Shown here one piece after another: positions 41,984 to 50,821 of a stretch of 64,000 nt of DNA; the first letter of the stretch is position 1, and each line of letters begins with the position of its first letter. The position numbers and the translations under genes are program-made. The stretch lies in contig NZ_BLXX01000001.1 of assembly GCF_014193515.1 (NCBI RefSeq), forward strand, positions 795,628-859,627, given 5' to 3'. The notes beneath the pieces were generated by a model. That model did no database searches. It was given only the letters and a program-made list of their open reading frames with translations, and was not told where the DNA came from. The stretch comes from Geomonas silvestris. Its GTDB lineage: Bacteria; Desulfobacterota; Desulfuromonadia; Geobacterales; Geobacteraceae.

Positions 41984-42234
41984 TTTTGGCGACTCCCCGT
42001 TCCGCAGCGCGCGTCCTCAAGGGGAGATAGCCTGTAAGGAGCGGTTTAAGAGCGTCGCAAGCCAGTTGGGAAGGTTTCGGGGGCGCTGAAGAACTTCTTG
42101 GGAGGGGGTGGACCGCACTCGGGAGCAGGCGAGGGGCGATCGGGAGCACGCCGCAACGCACCGACCCGGTCGATGAGCCCCCGGGAGCGCAACGAAGTCC
42201 CGGCCGCCGTCGGCACGTACAGCGGCAGGCGCAA
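41984..42234. other. Intergenic region, about 250 bp
   Basis: GC-rich sequence between the terminator at 41983 and the terminator of tRNA-Gly. Open frames exist on the minus strand but are low-complexity without a ribosome site. Nothing recognisable is seen. Confidence 0.4.
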
Positions 42235-42270
42235 CGAAAAAAGGGCTTAGCCTTGCCGGCTAAGCCCTTT
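42235..42270 (-). terminator. Terminator of tRNA-Gly
   Basis: The 12-bp stem AAGGGCTTAGCC (42241-42252) with GGCTAAGCCCTT (42258-42269) around a 5-base loop is followed by T on the minus strand (AAAAA on the plus strand). Confidence 0.88.
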
Positions 42271-42281
42271 ATCTAGTAATT

Positions 42282-42356
<75 letters not shown>

Positions 42357-42444
42357 TCAACGAGTCCTGACTTATAGCAAAACCGCCGATAGCAGTCAAG
42401 CAAAAGTTGCAGCTCGGTAATTTTTTCTGCGCGTAGCCCCTCCC

Positions 42445-42822
42445 CTACTTCCCCCCCAGCACCTTCTTCACGGTTTCGTAGATCTCCTTGGGGACGAAGG
42501 GCTTTTTCAGGATCGCCTTGGCCCCGACGTCGAGGGCGGCCTGGGTGTCGGAGTCGTAGTCGGAGGCGCTACAGATGAGGACGTTGGCGCTCTTGTTGAG
42601 GGCCAGCATCTCTCGGGTCGCCTCGATGCCGTTTTTCTCCGGCATGTAGATGTCCATGATGACGATGTGAGGACGCAGGGCGACGTACTGGCGGACCGCC
42701 TGATCGCCGTCGGCTGCTTCGCCGACTATGGTGAAGCCGATCTTCCCGATGATCTCACGCAACACGGTGCGGAAGAAAATCTCGTCGTCGACTATGAGTA
42801 CCCTGACATCCTTAAGTGCCAT
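42445..42822 (-). CDS. CheY-like single-domain response regulator
   Basis: The 125-residue protein is a lone receiver domain: acidic pair VDDE at 11-14, phospho-Asp57 in IVIMDIYMPEKNG, Ser/Thr at SASD and Lys in ILKKPF. It has no output domain, so it acts by binding a partner. GGAGG precedes the ATG at 42822. A sigma-28-like promoter with consensus spacing lies 42 bases further upstream, suggesting a motility role. Confidence 0.9.
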   Translation of the reverse strand: MALKDVRVLIVDDEIFFRTVLREIIGKIGFTIVGEAADGDQAVRQYVALRPHIVIMDIYMPEKNGIEATREMLALNKSANVLICSASDYDSDTQAALDVGAKAILKKPFVPKEIYETVKKVLGGK

Positions 42823-42863
42823 GCACGCCTCCACGGATTTTCCTGAACGCCCAGTCTTCTGTC

Positions 42864-42890
42864 TTTTCGGCAGGTTTCCCCTGACATTTA
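42864..42890 (-). promoter_or_regulatory. FliA-like (sigma-28) promoter of the CheY-like gene
   Basis: On the minus strand TAAATGTC (42883-42890) and GCCGAAAA (42864-42871, seven of eight to GCCGATAA) are separated by exactly 11 bases. Confidence 0.65.
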
Positions 42891-43286
42891 CCCTTTTCCG
42901 CCCCTGCGCTTGCAGCATATGTCAGAGAAAAAACAGAGTCAACGGCAAAAATGAAACAGTACCAAGATATCGGGGGCCTGGATTGCACAGGCGATGGCAG
43001 GATGTAGTGACAAGCCTGCGGCCAGGGGGCAGCACCCATGGGGAACGAGTCCGCCTACCCGCCGAACGAGGCACGGGCCGCCTGCAAAAAAATGCCCCGC
43101 GCCGGAGAGCGCGAGGCCGAGGTACTGCCATCAATTGTGGATTACTTCATCCCGAGGGTAGCCGTAGCACTGCCGCCGCTCAGGTCGATGCCGTGCGCGC
43201 TCCCTGCCACCAGTTTCCCGCTCCCCGCTCCGCTGCTAAGCTGGGCGGCGAACTTGCTCCCCGGGAGAGGGCGATGGCCCCGAGGT
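42891..43286. other. Intergenic region, about 400 bp
   Basis: No clear gene. On the minus strand just beyond the end of the maturation protease a Gly/Ser-rich open stretch of about 60 codons (43143-43290) ends in TAA with SGGSATATLGMK, but no start or ribosome site belongs to it. The rest is GC-rich without signals. Confidence 0.4.
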
Positions 43287-43841
43287 TCACGCCGGTAGCC
43301 GGCAGGAAAGCCGCACCGGTGGCGCTCCCTTCCCGCTCGGGGTCAGTACCGGTGCGGGCGCTGCGCTCTTCGGTACCAGGTCGGCGCCGAAGGATGCAAG
43401 TTCGAGGGCGATCAGGAGGGTCACTTCCTCGAGGACTCCCGCCACCTGCGGGGAGAGTTCCAGCCCCGTGCCGAGCTGTGCCGGCTGCACGCCAAAAAGC
43501 ACCACGTGCTGAGGCAAGAGGTCGGTGAGCCTGGCCACGGCCAAGAGATCCGAGATCCCCAGTTGGTGCGGGGAGATCTTTTTGCGAAACACCGCGGGGA
43601 CCTGCTCTCCCTCGAAGCGGACCACGGTCCCGGGCGGTCTGCCGCTGTTCACGGCATCGACGATGATCAGCGCGTCCCGGCAGGCCAGCTGGTTTAACAG
43701 CTCGAGCCCGGCGGTGCCGCCGTCCAGAAGTTCCACCGCGGGCGGGATCAGGAAACGCGCCTCCAGCGCCTCGAGGGCACGCACCCCTACCCCTTCGTCC
43801 TGCATCAGCAGGTTGCCCACGCCCAGTACCAGGATGTTCAT
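43287..43841 (-). CDS. hybD: [NiFe] hydrogenase maturation endopeptidase, HyaD/HybD type
   Basis: The 184-residue protein opens NILVLGVGNLLMQDEGVGVR, the standard beginning of the HybD family, with nickel ligands Glu16 and an Asp in IIVDAVNSG, and His in KISPHQLGISD. It cuts the C-terminal tail from the hydrogenase large subunit once the metal centre is in place. Beyond about residue 155 a proline/alanine-rich tail (AAPAPVLTPSGKGAPPVRLS) is unlike the family. It lies 71 bases after the large subunit gene, probably in the same operon. Confidence 0.88.
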   Translation of the reverse strand: MNILVLGVGNLLMQDEGVGVRALEALEARFLIPPAVELLDGGTAGLELLNQLACRDALIIVDAVNSGRPPGTVVRFEGEQVPAVFRKKISPHQLGISDLLAVARLTDLLPQHVVLFGVQPAQLGTGLELSPQVAGVLEEVTLLIALELASFGADLVPKSAAPAPVLTPSGKGAPPVRLSCRLPA

Positions 43842-43912
43842 GGCTTTTACCTCCCGCAGGTGTTCTGAAGCCCGATCAGACGGATCGGTCCGATCGGGCT
43901 GCCACAGCCCCG

Positions 43913-45613
43913 CTACGCTGCGCGCACCTCGACGATCTCCTGATGCTCGGTGTCGGTCAGGTGAATGGCGCAGGCGAGGCAGGGGTCGAACGAGTGCACC
44001 GTGCGCAACACCTCGAGCGGCCGCTGCGGGTCGGCGATCGGGGTCCCAATAAGGGAAGCCTCGTAGGGGCCCGGGACGTCCTGGCCGTTTCTCGGGCCTG
44101 AATTCCAGGTGGACGGGACCACCGCCTGGTAGTTCTTCACCTTGGCGTCCTTGATTACCACCCAGTGCGAGAGCACGCCGCGCGGCGCCTCGTGGTACCC
44201 TACCCCCTTCACCTCACCCTTGGGGAACTCGGGGCGCACGAAGGTCTTCGCGTCGCCGGTCCCGATGTTCTCGATGAGGTTATGCCACTGGCTCTGCAGG
44301 GCCTCGTAGAGGACCGCGGCGCGCACGGCGCGGGCGGCGTGGCGGCCGATGGTCGAATGCAGCGCATCTACCGAGAGTTTCTGCCCCAACTGGCTCCCCA
44401 CCGTGTTGAGGGCCAGCTCGGTGTACTTCCTGGTCGGTTCGTGCCCCGCCGCGTACATGACCAGCACGTTCGCCAGGGGACCTACCTGGGCCGGCTGGCC
44501 GTAGAAGGTCGGAGCCTTCACCCAGGAGTACTTGCCGTTGTCCTGGAAGTCGGTGTACTCGGGCTTGGTCTCCTCTTCCCAGGGATGCCGGGTCCACTCG
44601 CCCTGGTACCAGGAGTGCTTGACGCTTTCGTGGACCCCTTTTTGGAAGTACTCGTCCTGCAGGGAACGGATCGGGTGGAACTTCGCGAAGTCGCCGCCGG
44701 GGAGGTAGCCGCCCGGAAGCAGGCAGGCGATCCCCTTGCCGTCTATCGGCAGGTCCGGGACGGCCAGGTAGTTCTTCACGCCGGCGCCGATGGCGGTCCA
44801 GTCGGCGTAGGCGGCCCCGATGGCGCAGACGTCCTTGAAGTAGACCTCGTTGATGAACTTGCCGAGGTCGTCGATCAGGGTCTTCACGTAGTAGAGCCGC
44901 TCCATGGTGAGGGTCGCCGGACTGTCGGTGTTGATGGCGTTGGCGACGCCCCCCACGGCGAGGTTCTGGATGTGCGGCGTCTTCCCACCCAGGATGGAGA
45001 CGATCATGTTCGCCTTTCTCTGCACCTCGAGCGCCTGCAGGTAGTGGGTGGTCGCCAAAAGGTTCACCTCGGGGGAGAGCCGCATCGCGGGGTGCCCCCA
45101 GTAGCCGTTGGTGAAGATCCCCATCTGGCCCGTGTCGGCGAAGGCTTTCAGGCGCTGCTGGGCGTCCGAGAAGACCTGGGTGCTGTGCAAGGGCCAGCTA
45201 GAGCTGTTCTGGGCCAGGGCCGCGGTCTTTTTTGGGTCGGCCTTGAGCGCCGAGGTGACGTCCACCCAATCGAGCGCGGAGAGGTGGTAGAAGTGCACCA
45301 GGTGGTCCTGGATGGCGTGGGCCGCCACCATGAGGTTCCTGATGTACTGGGCATTCAGGGGGATCTCCATGCCGAGCGCGTTCTCCACCGAGCGCACCGA
45401 GGCGATGGCGTGCACCGTGGTGCAGACCCCGCAGATGCGCTGCGTGTAGAGCCAGACCTCGCGGGGGTCCTTCCCCTGCACGATCGATTCGATGCCGCGC
45501 CACATCTGCCCCGACGACCAGGCTTTGGAGACCTTGCCGCCGTTTATCTCGCAATCTATCCTAAGATGCCCCTCGATCCTCGTGACCGGGTCGATCGTTA
45601 TTCTGGTTGTCAT
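43913..45613 (-). CDS. hybC: [NiFe] hydrogenase large subunit
   Basis: The 566-residue protein contains both nickel-binding motifs: L1 RICGVCTTVH near residue 60 and L2 DPCLACAIH near the C-terminus. A 15-residue tail LTDTEHQEIVEVRAA follows the last His, the part cut off on maturation by HybD. It splits or makes H2 with the small subunit, in the membrane-bound uptake group of HybO/HybC type. AGGAGGG precedes the ATG. Confidence 0.96.
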   Translation of the reverse strand: MTTRITIDPVTRIEGHLRIDCEINGGKVSKAWSSGQMWRGIESIVQGKDPREVWLYTQRICGVCTTVHAIASVRSVENALGMEIPLNAQYIRNLMVAAHAIQDHLVHFYHLSALDWVDVTSALKADPKKTAALAQNSSSWPLHSTQVFSDAQQRLKAFADTGQMGIFTNGYWGHPAMRLSPEVNLLATTHYLQALEVQRKANMIVSILGGKTPHIQNLAVGGVANAINTDSPATLTMERLYYVKTLIDDLGKFINEVYFKDVCAIGAAYADWTAIGAGVKNYLAVPDLPIDGKGIACLLPGGYLPGGDFAKFHPIRSLQDEYFQKGVHESVKHSWYQGEWTRHPWEEETKPEYTDFQDNGKYSWVKAPTFYGQPAQVGPLANVLVMYAAGHEPTRKYTELALNTVGSQLGQKLSVDALHSTIGRHAARAVRAAVLYEALQSQWHNLIENIGTGDAKTFVRPEFPKGEVKGVGYHEAPRGVLSHWVVIKDAKVKNYQAVVPSTWNSGPRNGQDVPGPYEASLIGTPIADPQRPLEVLRTVHSFDPCLACAIHLTDTEHQEIVEVRAA

Positions 45614-45641
45614 GCCTAAGCCCTCCTTTATGTGAACATCA

Positions 45642-45734
45642 GTTCTAGGTTCTACGTTCTAGGTTCGTTTCGGGTTCTCCCACGAGCTCCCCAATCCCAG
45701 TCCCCAAACCCTGCCTTTAATCCCTGCCTCTAAT
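45642..45734. repeat. Short direct repeats between hybC and hybB
   Basis: GTTCTAGGTTC occurs twice (45642-45652 and 45656-45666), and CCCTGCCTTTAAT / CCCTGCCTCTAAT stand in tandem (45709-45721 and 45722-45734, overlapping the end of hybB). Between them is a pyrimidine-rich stretch with CCCAATCCCAGTCCCCAA. It resembles an intergenic minisatellite. Confidence 0.5.
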
Positions 45735-46929
45735 GCGGCTCGGGGAAGAGGTTCAGGTACTTCGCGCAGAGCTTGAAGCCGAGAACCGCGAAGGCGATCA
45801 TCCCCAGGGTCAGGATCCATTCCATGGCAGATGGGAAGTAGTCCCCCCCGAACGCGGTGTTGTAGCGGGCCACCCCGAAAATGCAGACGTTGAGCCTGTT
45901 GAACAGCACGCCGAAGATGACCAGGATGTCCACCGCAAAAAGCTTGTTCCGGTTGCGGCGCACGCTGGGAAGCGCCAGGAGTAACAGCGGGAGCACGACC
46001 CCAACTGCCATCTCAAGAAGCCACATCCCACCCTCCAGGCTTCCGTCGAAGGGGGCCAGGAGACCCGGCCCCTGCACCAGTTCGAAGAGCTTGAAGACCA
46101 GGTAGAAGCTTCCGACGATCATGATCCCCCGGGCCAGCCCCTTGATCACGTCGAAGGGAACCGAGTGCTTGAAGACCTTGCCGGTGAGGATCGTCTCGAA
46201 GCTCACCATGGAGAACCCCATCATCAGCGCGGACGCCAGGAACTGGTAGGGGAGGTGTTTGTTGTACCAAAGCGGCGAGAGTTTCCCCGGCACGATCAGG
46301 TAGTTCGCCCCCAGGGAGGACTGGTGCAAGAGCGAGAGCGCCACCCCGAACATGACGGCCCCCACCATGATCCGGTGCACCCCGTCCAGGGCGCGCTGCC
46401 AGCCGAGCTTTTCCAGGACCATCGGGCTCGACTCGGTGGCGAGCGTGCTCAGGTAGAGCACCAGGTGCAAGGCGACGATGAACATGATCGAGTTGATCTG
46501 CCACATCACCAGGGGGTGCCAGATGACCAGGGAGCGACCGACGTCGAGGGTGATGGAGATGGCCGCCAACAGGTAGCCGAAGAAGGCGTTCAGGATGGAG
46601 GCGCGGGCGATGCACTTGTACTTCTTCCAGTTGAGGATGTAGACCGCGCCGGCGATCATGAAGGCCCCGGCCGCCATGGCCACCCCGCCCAGGACGTCGA
46701 AACCGATCCAGAGCCCCCAGGGCCACTGGTCGTTCAGGTTGCTGGCCGCCCCGATACCGAACACCAGGCGGTATCCTGCGACCACCGCGGCAAGCGCTAT
46801 CAGCGAGAGCATGACGCGGGTCAAGGGGGTGTCGAGCTTGATGCCGAGGTGCCTGCTGACCGAGTCGTCCAAGAGCCGGTTCAGGAGGGTCCCGGCGGTC
46901 TGTCCTGCGTAGCGTGTCATGTCGATCAT
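45730..46929 (-). CDS. hybB: Hydrogenase cytochrome b-type membrane subunit HybB (NrfD family)
   Basis: The 399-residue protein has about ten hydrophobic segments, as expected for the NrfD/HybB family, with the usual WPWGLWIGFDVLGGVAMAAG segment early and HPLVMWQINSIMF in the middle. It is the quinone-reactive membrane subunit that passes electrons from the ferredoxin subunit to menaquinone. It overlaps the ferredoxin gene by four bases (ATGA). The 5' end MIDMTRYAGQTAGTLLNRLL lies in the cytoplasm. Confidence 0.93.
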   Translation of the reverse strand: MIDMTRYAGQTAGTLLNRLLDDSVSRHLGIKLDTPLTRVMLSLIALAAVVAGYRLVFGIGAASNLNDQWPWGLWIGFDVLGGVAMAAGAFMIAGAVYILNWKKYKCIARASILNAFFGYLLAAISITLDVGRSLVIWHPLVMWQINSIMFIVALHLVLYLSTLATESSPMVLEKLGWQRALDGVHRIMVGAVMFGVALSLLHQSSLGANYLIVPGKLSPLWYNKHLPYQFLASALMMGFSMVSFETILTGKVFKHSVPFDVIKGLARGIMIVGSFYLVFKLFELVQGPGLLAPFDGSLEGGMWLLEMAVGVVLPLLLLALPSVRRNRNKLFAVDILVIFGVLFNRLNVCIFGVARYNTAFGGDYFPSAMEWILTLGMIAFAVLGFKLCAKYLNLFPEPH

Positions 46930-47948
46930 GATTGCCCCTCCTTATCCTTCTTCCGGTGGGTGATCTGGTAGGTGGCAGTGCCGGTGGCGAAGACCCAGAA
47001 GAACACCCAGAGGACTTTGGAGATGTAGGCCCAGGTAAGGCGGGGAAGATCGTAGTTCGGGATGTTGTTCTTGAACCCCAAAAGCTCGAAGGAGATACCG
47101 GAGAGCATGATGTTCTGGGTCCCGCCGGCCTCTTTCAACCCGTAGATCTGGGCGACGTAGTGGGCCGCGCCGCGCAGGGTCCAGTCCTTGGAGCCGACCA
47201 CCTGGATCGGGTAGCGGTACTCCTCGCCCGGACGCAGCGCAAGCCGTCTCTTGGCCTCCTCGCGCAGATCGACCACCTTCCCGAAGATGGTGGCCCCGGT
47301 CGGGCAGGCCTCGGCACAGGCCGCGATCCCCCCCTTCTCCTGGCGGTGCCTGCAGAGCTGGCATTTCCTCACCTCGGGCCAGGCGGAGTCCCACTCGTAG
47401 CGCGGCACCCCGAAGGGGCAGGCGAGCTGGCAGTAGCGGCAGCCGATGCAGCGCTCGGCCAGGTAGTAAACGGCCCCGTTCTCCGGGTCCTTGCGGAAGG
47501 CCCCGGCCGGACAGACCGACACGCAGGCCGGCGAGATGCAGTGCAGGCACTGCTGCTTGAAGAAGGCGTAGCCGTTGACGGCGCGGTCCTTCACCTCGGC
47601 GCTGCCGTTTTTGTACAGCTTCACGATGTTGAGCGTGTCGCCGGAGAGCTCCCGCGGGGCGTCCCAGATCCCGTTGTTGGCCTCGAGGTTCCCTTTCTCG
47701 TAGGGGGGCGTACTCCTCCCCTTTTTGTAGAGTGCGCCTCCGGGGACGTTGTTTTCGGCCTTGCACTTCGACATGCAGGCCTTGCAGCCGACGCAGAGAG
47801 TCGCGTCGTAGAGGATACCGGTCGCCTGCGGGGGAAGCTCCGTCGAGAGTTGAGCCTGGGCGAGGGGAGCCAGGGGGGTGCCTGAAGCGACCAGGGCGCC
47901 TCCGGTGCCGGCGACGATCTTCACGAACTTGCGTCTTGATATCGCCAT
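46926..47948 (-). CDS. hybA: Hydrogenase ferredoxin-like subunit HybA, Tat-exported
   Basis: The 340-residue protein has a Tat signal (SRRKFVKIVAGTGGALVASG). Four cysteine clusters follow: CVGCKACMSKC, CLHCISPACVSVC, CIGCRYCQLACPFG and CQLCRHRQ...CAEACPTG, each ligating an iron-sulfur cluster. A C-terminal membrane anchor is at about residues 305-327. It carries electrons between the small subunit and HybB. Only three bases separate it from the upstream hydrogenase small subunit gene. Confidence 0.94.
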   Translation of the reverse strand: MAISRRKFVKIVAGTGGALVASGTPLAPLAQAQLSTELPPQATGILYDATLCVGCKACMSKCKAENNVPGGALYKKGRSTPPYEKGNLEANNGIWDAPRELSGDTLNIVKLYKNGSAEVKDRAVNGYAFFKQQCLHCISPACVSVCPAGAFRKDPENGAVYYLAERCIGCRYCQLACPFGVPRYEWDSAWPEVRKCQLCRHRQEKGGIAACAEACPTGATIFGKVVDLREEAKRRLALRPGEEYRYPIQVVGSKDWTLRGAAHYVAQIYGLKEAGGTQNIMLSGISFELLGFKNNIPNYDLPRLTWAYISKVLWVFFWVFATGTATYQITHRKKDKEGQS

Positions 47949-47950
47949 GA

Positions 47951-49099
47951 CTACACCTCCTTGCCGTCGCCCCGCCCCTTCTCGTCACCCTCGTCGTCAG
48001 CATCGCTGCGTTTGAGGGCGGCCAGGGCGGCGGTACCGCCCACGCCGATCGCCATTCCGGCAGTACCGGCGGCAAGCACCTTGATCCCCGAAGAGATCCC
48101 GGACTTGTCGGGGAATGCCTCCGAGAAGAAGACCGGCGGGGAGAGTTCCTTGATGTTGGCGAGGGTGAAAAGCGGCGTCTGGAAACCTACCTTCTGCTCG
48201 GTGCAGCCAAAGCAGGGATGTCCGATCCCCACCGGCCAGGTGCCGGCACCGGTCTCGCCGAAGAGCACGGTCGGGCAGTTTGCATAGGTCTCAGGCCCTT
48301 TGCAGCCGAGCTTGTAGAGACAGGCACCCCGTCGGTGCAGGTCGTCGCCGAACTGCTGGGCGAAGCGGCCTGCGTCGAAGTGCGGCCGGCGCTCGCAGTT
48401 CTCGTGGATGATCCGGCTGTAGGCGAACTTGGGGCGCCCCTTCTCGTCGAGCTCCGGGAGCTTCTTGAAGGTGATGTAGTAGAGGACGGTGGATAAAAGG
48501 TTGTAGGGGTTGGGCGGGCATCCCGGGATGGTGACCACCTTCTGCTTCGGGAGCAATTCGACGATACCGACGGCGTCGGTGGGGTTGCTTCCGGCGGCTG
48601 CCACACCGCCCCAGGAGGCGCAGGAGCCCATGGCGATGACGGCCCCGGCGTGGGGCGCCGTCTCCTTGAGGATCTCGAGGGCGGTCTTGCCGGCGATCTT
48701 GCAGTAGATCCCGTTGTCCTTGGTGGGAATCGCGCCGTCCACCACCAGGATGAAGCGCCCCTTGTTGGCCTTGATGGAGTCGGCCTTGGCCTCTTCCACC
48801 TGGTGACCCGCCGCGGCACTGAGCGTCTCGGAATAGTCAAGCGAGATGAGGTCAAGAAGCAGGTGTTCCAGTGTGGGGTGGCTGGAGCGAAGCAGCGACT
48901 CGACGCAGCCGGTGCACTCCTGGAAGGAGAGCCAGATCACCGGCGGACGTTTGGCGGTGACTACGGCTTCGGCGATGCGGGCACCGGCGGAAAGCGGCAG
49001 CCCCATCCCTGCGGCGAGCACCGTGCAGAACTTGATGAAATCCCTTCGGGAGATCCCTCCCAATTGGCGACCAACTGTTGCAAACGCATCTGTCTCCAT
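47951..49099 (-). CDS. hybO: [NiFe] hydrogenase small subunit
   Basis: The 382-residue protein has a Tat signal (SRRDFIKFCTVLAAGMGLPL). It holds the proximal cluster motifs CTGCVES, GSCASWGG, IPGCPPNP and the medial/distal cysteines in CLYKLGCKGPETYANCP and HPCFGC. The C-terminus is a hydrophobic anchor (VLAAGTAGMAIGVGGTAALA) as in HybO. It heads the operon hybO-hybA-hybB-hybC-hybD; GGAGGG precedes the ATG. Confidence 0.95.
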   Translation of the reverse strand: METDAFATVGRQLGGISRRDFIKFCTVLAAGMGLPLSAGARIAEAVVTAKRPPVIWLSFQECTGCVESLLRSSHPTLEHLLLDLISLDYSETLSAAAGHQVEEAKADSIKANKGRFILVVDGAIPTKDNGIYCKIAGKTALEILKETAPHAGAVIAMGSCASWGGVAAAGSNPTDAVGIVELLPKQKVVTIPGCPPNPYNLLSTVLYYITFKKLPELDEKGRPKFAYSRIIHENCERRPHFDAGRFAQQFGDDLHRRGACLYKLGCKGPETYANCPTVLFGETGAGTWPVGIGHPCFGCTEQKVGFQTPLFTLANIKELSPPVFFSEAFPDKSGISSGIKVLAAGTAGMAIGVGGTAALAALKRSDADDEGDEKGRGDGKEV

Positions 49100-49737
49100 A
49101 ATTCCCTCCGATCAAAACAGTGATGATCTCTACCATCCTGGCCTAATGCGAAGCCGAGTTCCGGAATTTCGATGCGATTCACCTCCTTTGGCTGCTCAAG
49201 GTCACGTTTTCAGAATGCGGACACACTCCTGCAGCCGGAGCGCGTTCCGCCAGGGTGGTATTAGGGCGGAACAGCGGATGGGGATCCGGTGCTCCGCGAT
49301 GGGTTGTCAAGGTACGGGAGAAGTCTATAGGGAGCGGCGGGGGCAGGCAGTTTCAGGGGACCGGGAAGCGCTGTCTGACGCCGGCATCGGAAATGAAACA
49401 GGAAGTGGTGGAAGTAAAACAAAAAAAATCGATGAGCGAAGTGCTGGGCTCACACTAATTAATTCTATCCCAATGTATACAATGTCAAGAGATGTAAGGA
49501 GCTTTTTTTCATTTTTTTTGGCGCTGTGTCCCTGTCGGCAATCCGGGGAGGTTTTCTCAATTTTACCCAGTGTTTAGCACGGGACCTGCGGGAGCCGCCC
49601 GAAGCCGTGCGAAGGCCCCTTCATGAGAAAAAAAGGCGCGCTCCCCGGTGCCGGTCGGTCAAAAAGGGGTAGCGCAGATAAAGCACATTAGTTTTACCGG
49701 GAACAGGCGTGAAGATAGCAGCGAGAGCGGAGGGGAT
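49100..49737 (-). other. Upstream region of the hydrogenase operon, 638 bp
   Basis: No gene is recognised. The leader of the operon (49100-49450) is GC-rich, and an AT-rich stretch at 49450-49570 contains the promoter listed below. Bases 49571-49737 hold nothing recognisable. Confidence 0.5.
49462..49488 (-). promoter_or_regulatory. Candidate sigma-70 promoter of the hydrogenase operon
   Basis: On the minus strand a perfect TTGACA (49483-49488) precedes TAGAAT (49462-49467) by 15 bases. The palindrome TGTATACA lies in the spacer. The leader to hybO would be about 355 bases, which is long. Confidence 0.45.
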
Positions 49738-50790
49738 TTATAAAACGAGATCTGCGGCGTTCAGGTAGCTTGCCTCGGCCTCGAACCGCTCTGCCGCCTC
49801 CTTGAGCGCCCTCAGGTTGACGGGCGGGGTGGCAAGCGGGAGGTCGGCCCCGGCCGTGCCGAGGAGGAAGGGGCCGGCGGGCGCGCAGCGCTTCAGGGAG
49901 TCGAGGCCGGCCTGGCGCACCTGGTCCGGGGTGAGGCCCGGCAGCAGGTGGCCGTCCAGGTTCCCGACGATGGGGAGTTGGGGTCCGGCGAGTTCGCGGG
50001 CCCGGGCGAGGTCGTCCCTCGTTCCGGGGCAGACGGCGAGCAGGCCGGGGAGGCCGGCGAGCAGGTCGAGGTTGTGGTTCAGCGAGCCGCCGGTGCCGCT
50101 CAGAAACACGGGCGCCTTGAGTTCGTGGAACATGTCGAGCAGGTGGGGGAGGAACTGGGTCACGAAGAGGCTGCGCGGCGCCACCTCCGAAACGGCCATT
50201 CCTTCCTGGACCACGAGGTAGTCCGCCCCCGCCTCCAGAAGCGCCCGGGACCATGCGAGGAATAAGGGGGCGGTGTGCGTCAAAAGGCGCCGGGCCTCCT
50301 CCTCGTTGAAGAGCAGGATCTCGATCCAGCGGTCCAGGCCAAAGAGCAGCGCGGGGAAGATGCAGGGGCCGGGGACCGCGGCGACGACCGGGACCCTCCC
50401 CCGGTAGAGCTCGGCGAGGCGGCGGGTGGTTTCCAGGAAGACCGGGAGCCTGCCGGTCAGGCGCGGATCGGGGAGCGGGTGTCCGAGCGCCTCGGCGGGG
50501 CGACTGAAAGGGGGGCGGCTCGTGTTGGGGACCTGCGCCTCGTGCCAGGCCACCTCCCCTCCGCAGGCCTCGGCGAAGGCGCTGAAATCGAAGGGGGCGA
50601 GCACCAGGTCGAAGCCGAACTGAGCCTGCAGGGCCTTTTGGCCGGCGAGGTAGGCCTCGGCCGAGCTGAAGAGGGTGCGCAGCGCGACCCGGGTGAGCCG
50701 GGCGCCGTAGGCCCCCAACAGGGGGACGACCGGGACCCGGTCCACGGGGTCCATGGTGAGGGCGTTCTGCACGCGCTGGTAGGGGTTCAT
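49738..50790 (-). CDS. Uroporphyrinogen-decarboxylase-family (MtaA/MtbA-like) protein
   Basis: The 350-residue protein belongs to the UroD-like family that includes heme enzymes and corrinoid methyltransferases. It opens NPYQRVQNALTMDPVDRVPV, as these do, and has the barrel strands FGFDLVLAPFDF, ADYLVVQEGM and LPIVGNLDGHLL. Most members of this size in anaerobes are methyltransferases that use corrinoids, not true HemE. Substrate is unknown. AGGAG precedes the ATG. It lies downstream of the polyphosphate kinase gene on the same strand, with a gap of 31 bases. Confidence 0.8.
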   Translation of the reverse strand: MNPYQRVQNALTMDPVDRVPVVPLLGAYGARLTRVALRTLFSSAEAYLAGQKALQAQFGFDLVLAPFDFSAFAEACGGEVAWHEAQVPNTSRPPFSRPAEALGHPLPDPRLTGRLPVFLETTRRLAELYRGRVPVVAAVPGPCIFPALLFGLDRWIEILLFNEEEARRLLTHTAPLFLAWSRALLEAGADYLVVQEGMAVSEVAPRSLFVTQFLPHLLDMFHELKAPVFLSGTGGSLNHNLDLLAGLPGLLAVCPGTRDDLARARELAGPQLPIVGNLDGHLLPGLTPDQVRQAGLDSLKRCAPAGPFLLGTAGADLPLATPPVNLRALKEAAERFEAEASYLNAADLVL

Positions 50791-50821
50791 CCGGGCTCCT
50801 GGAGGCGTCGCCGCGCAAGGG

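Noticed and set aside
42046..42234. Minus-strand frame with SLRSRGLIDRVGALRR.
   Set aside because: No ribosome site, no start context, low-complexity; probably non-coding.
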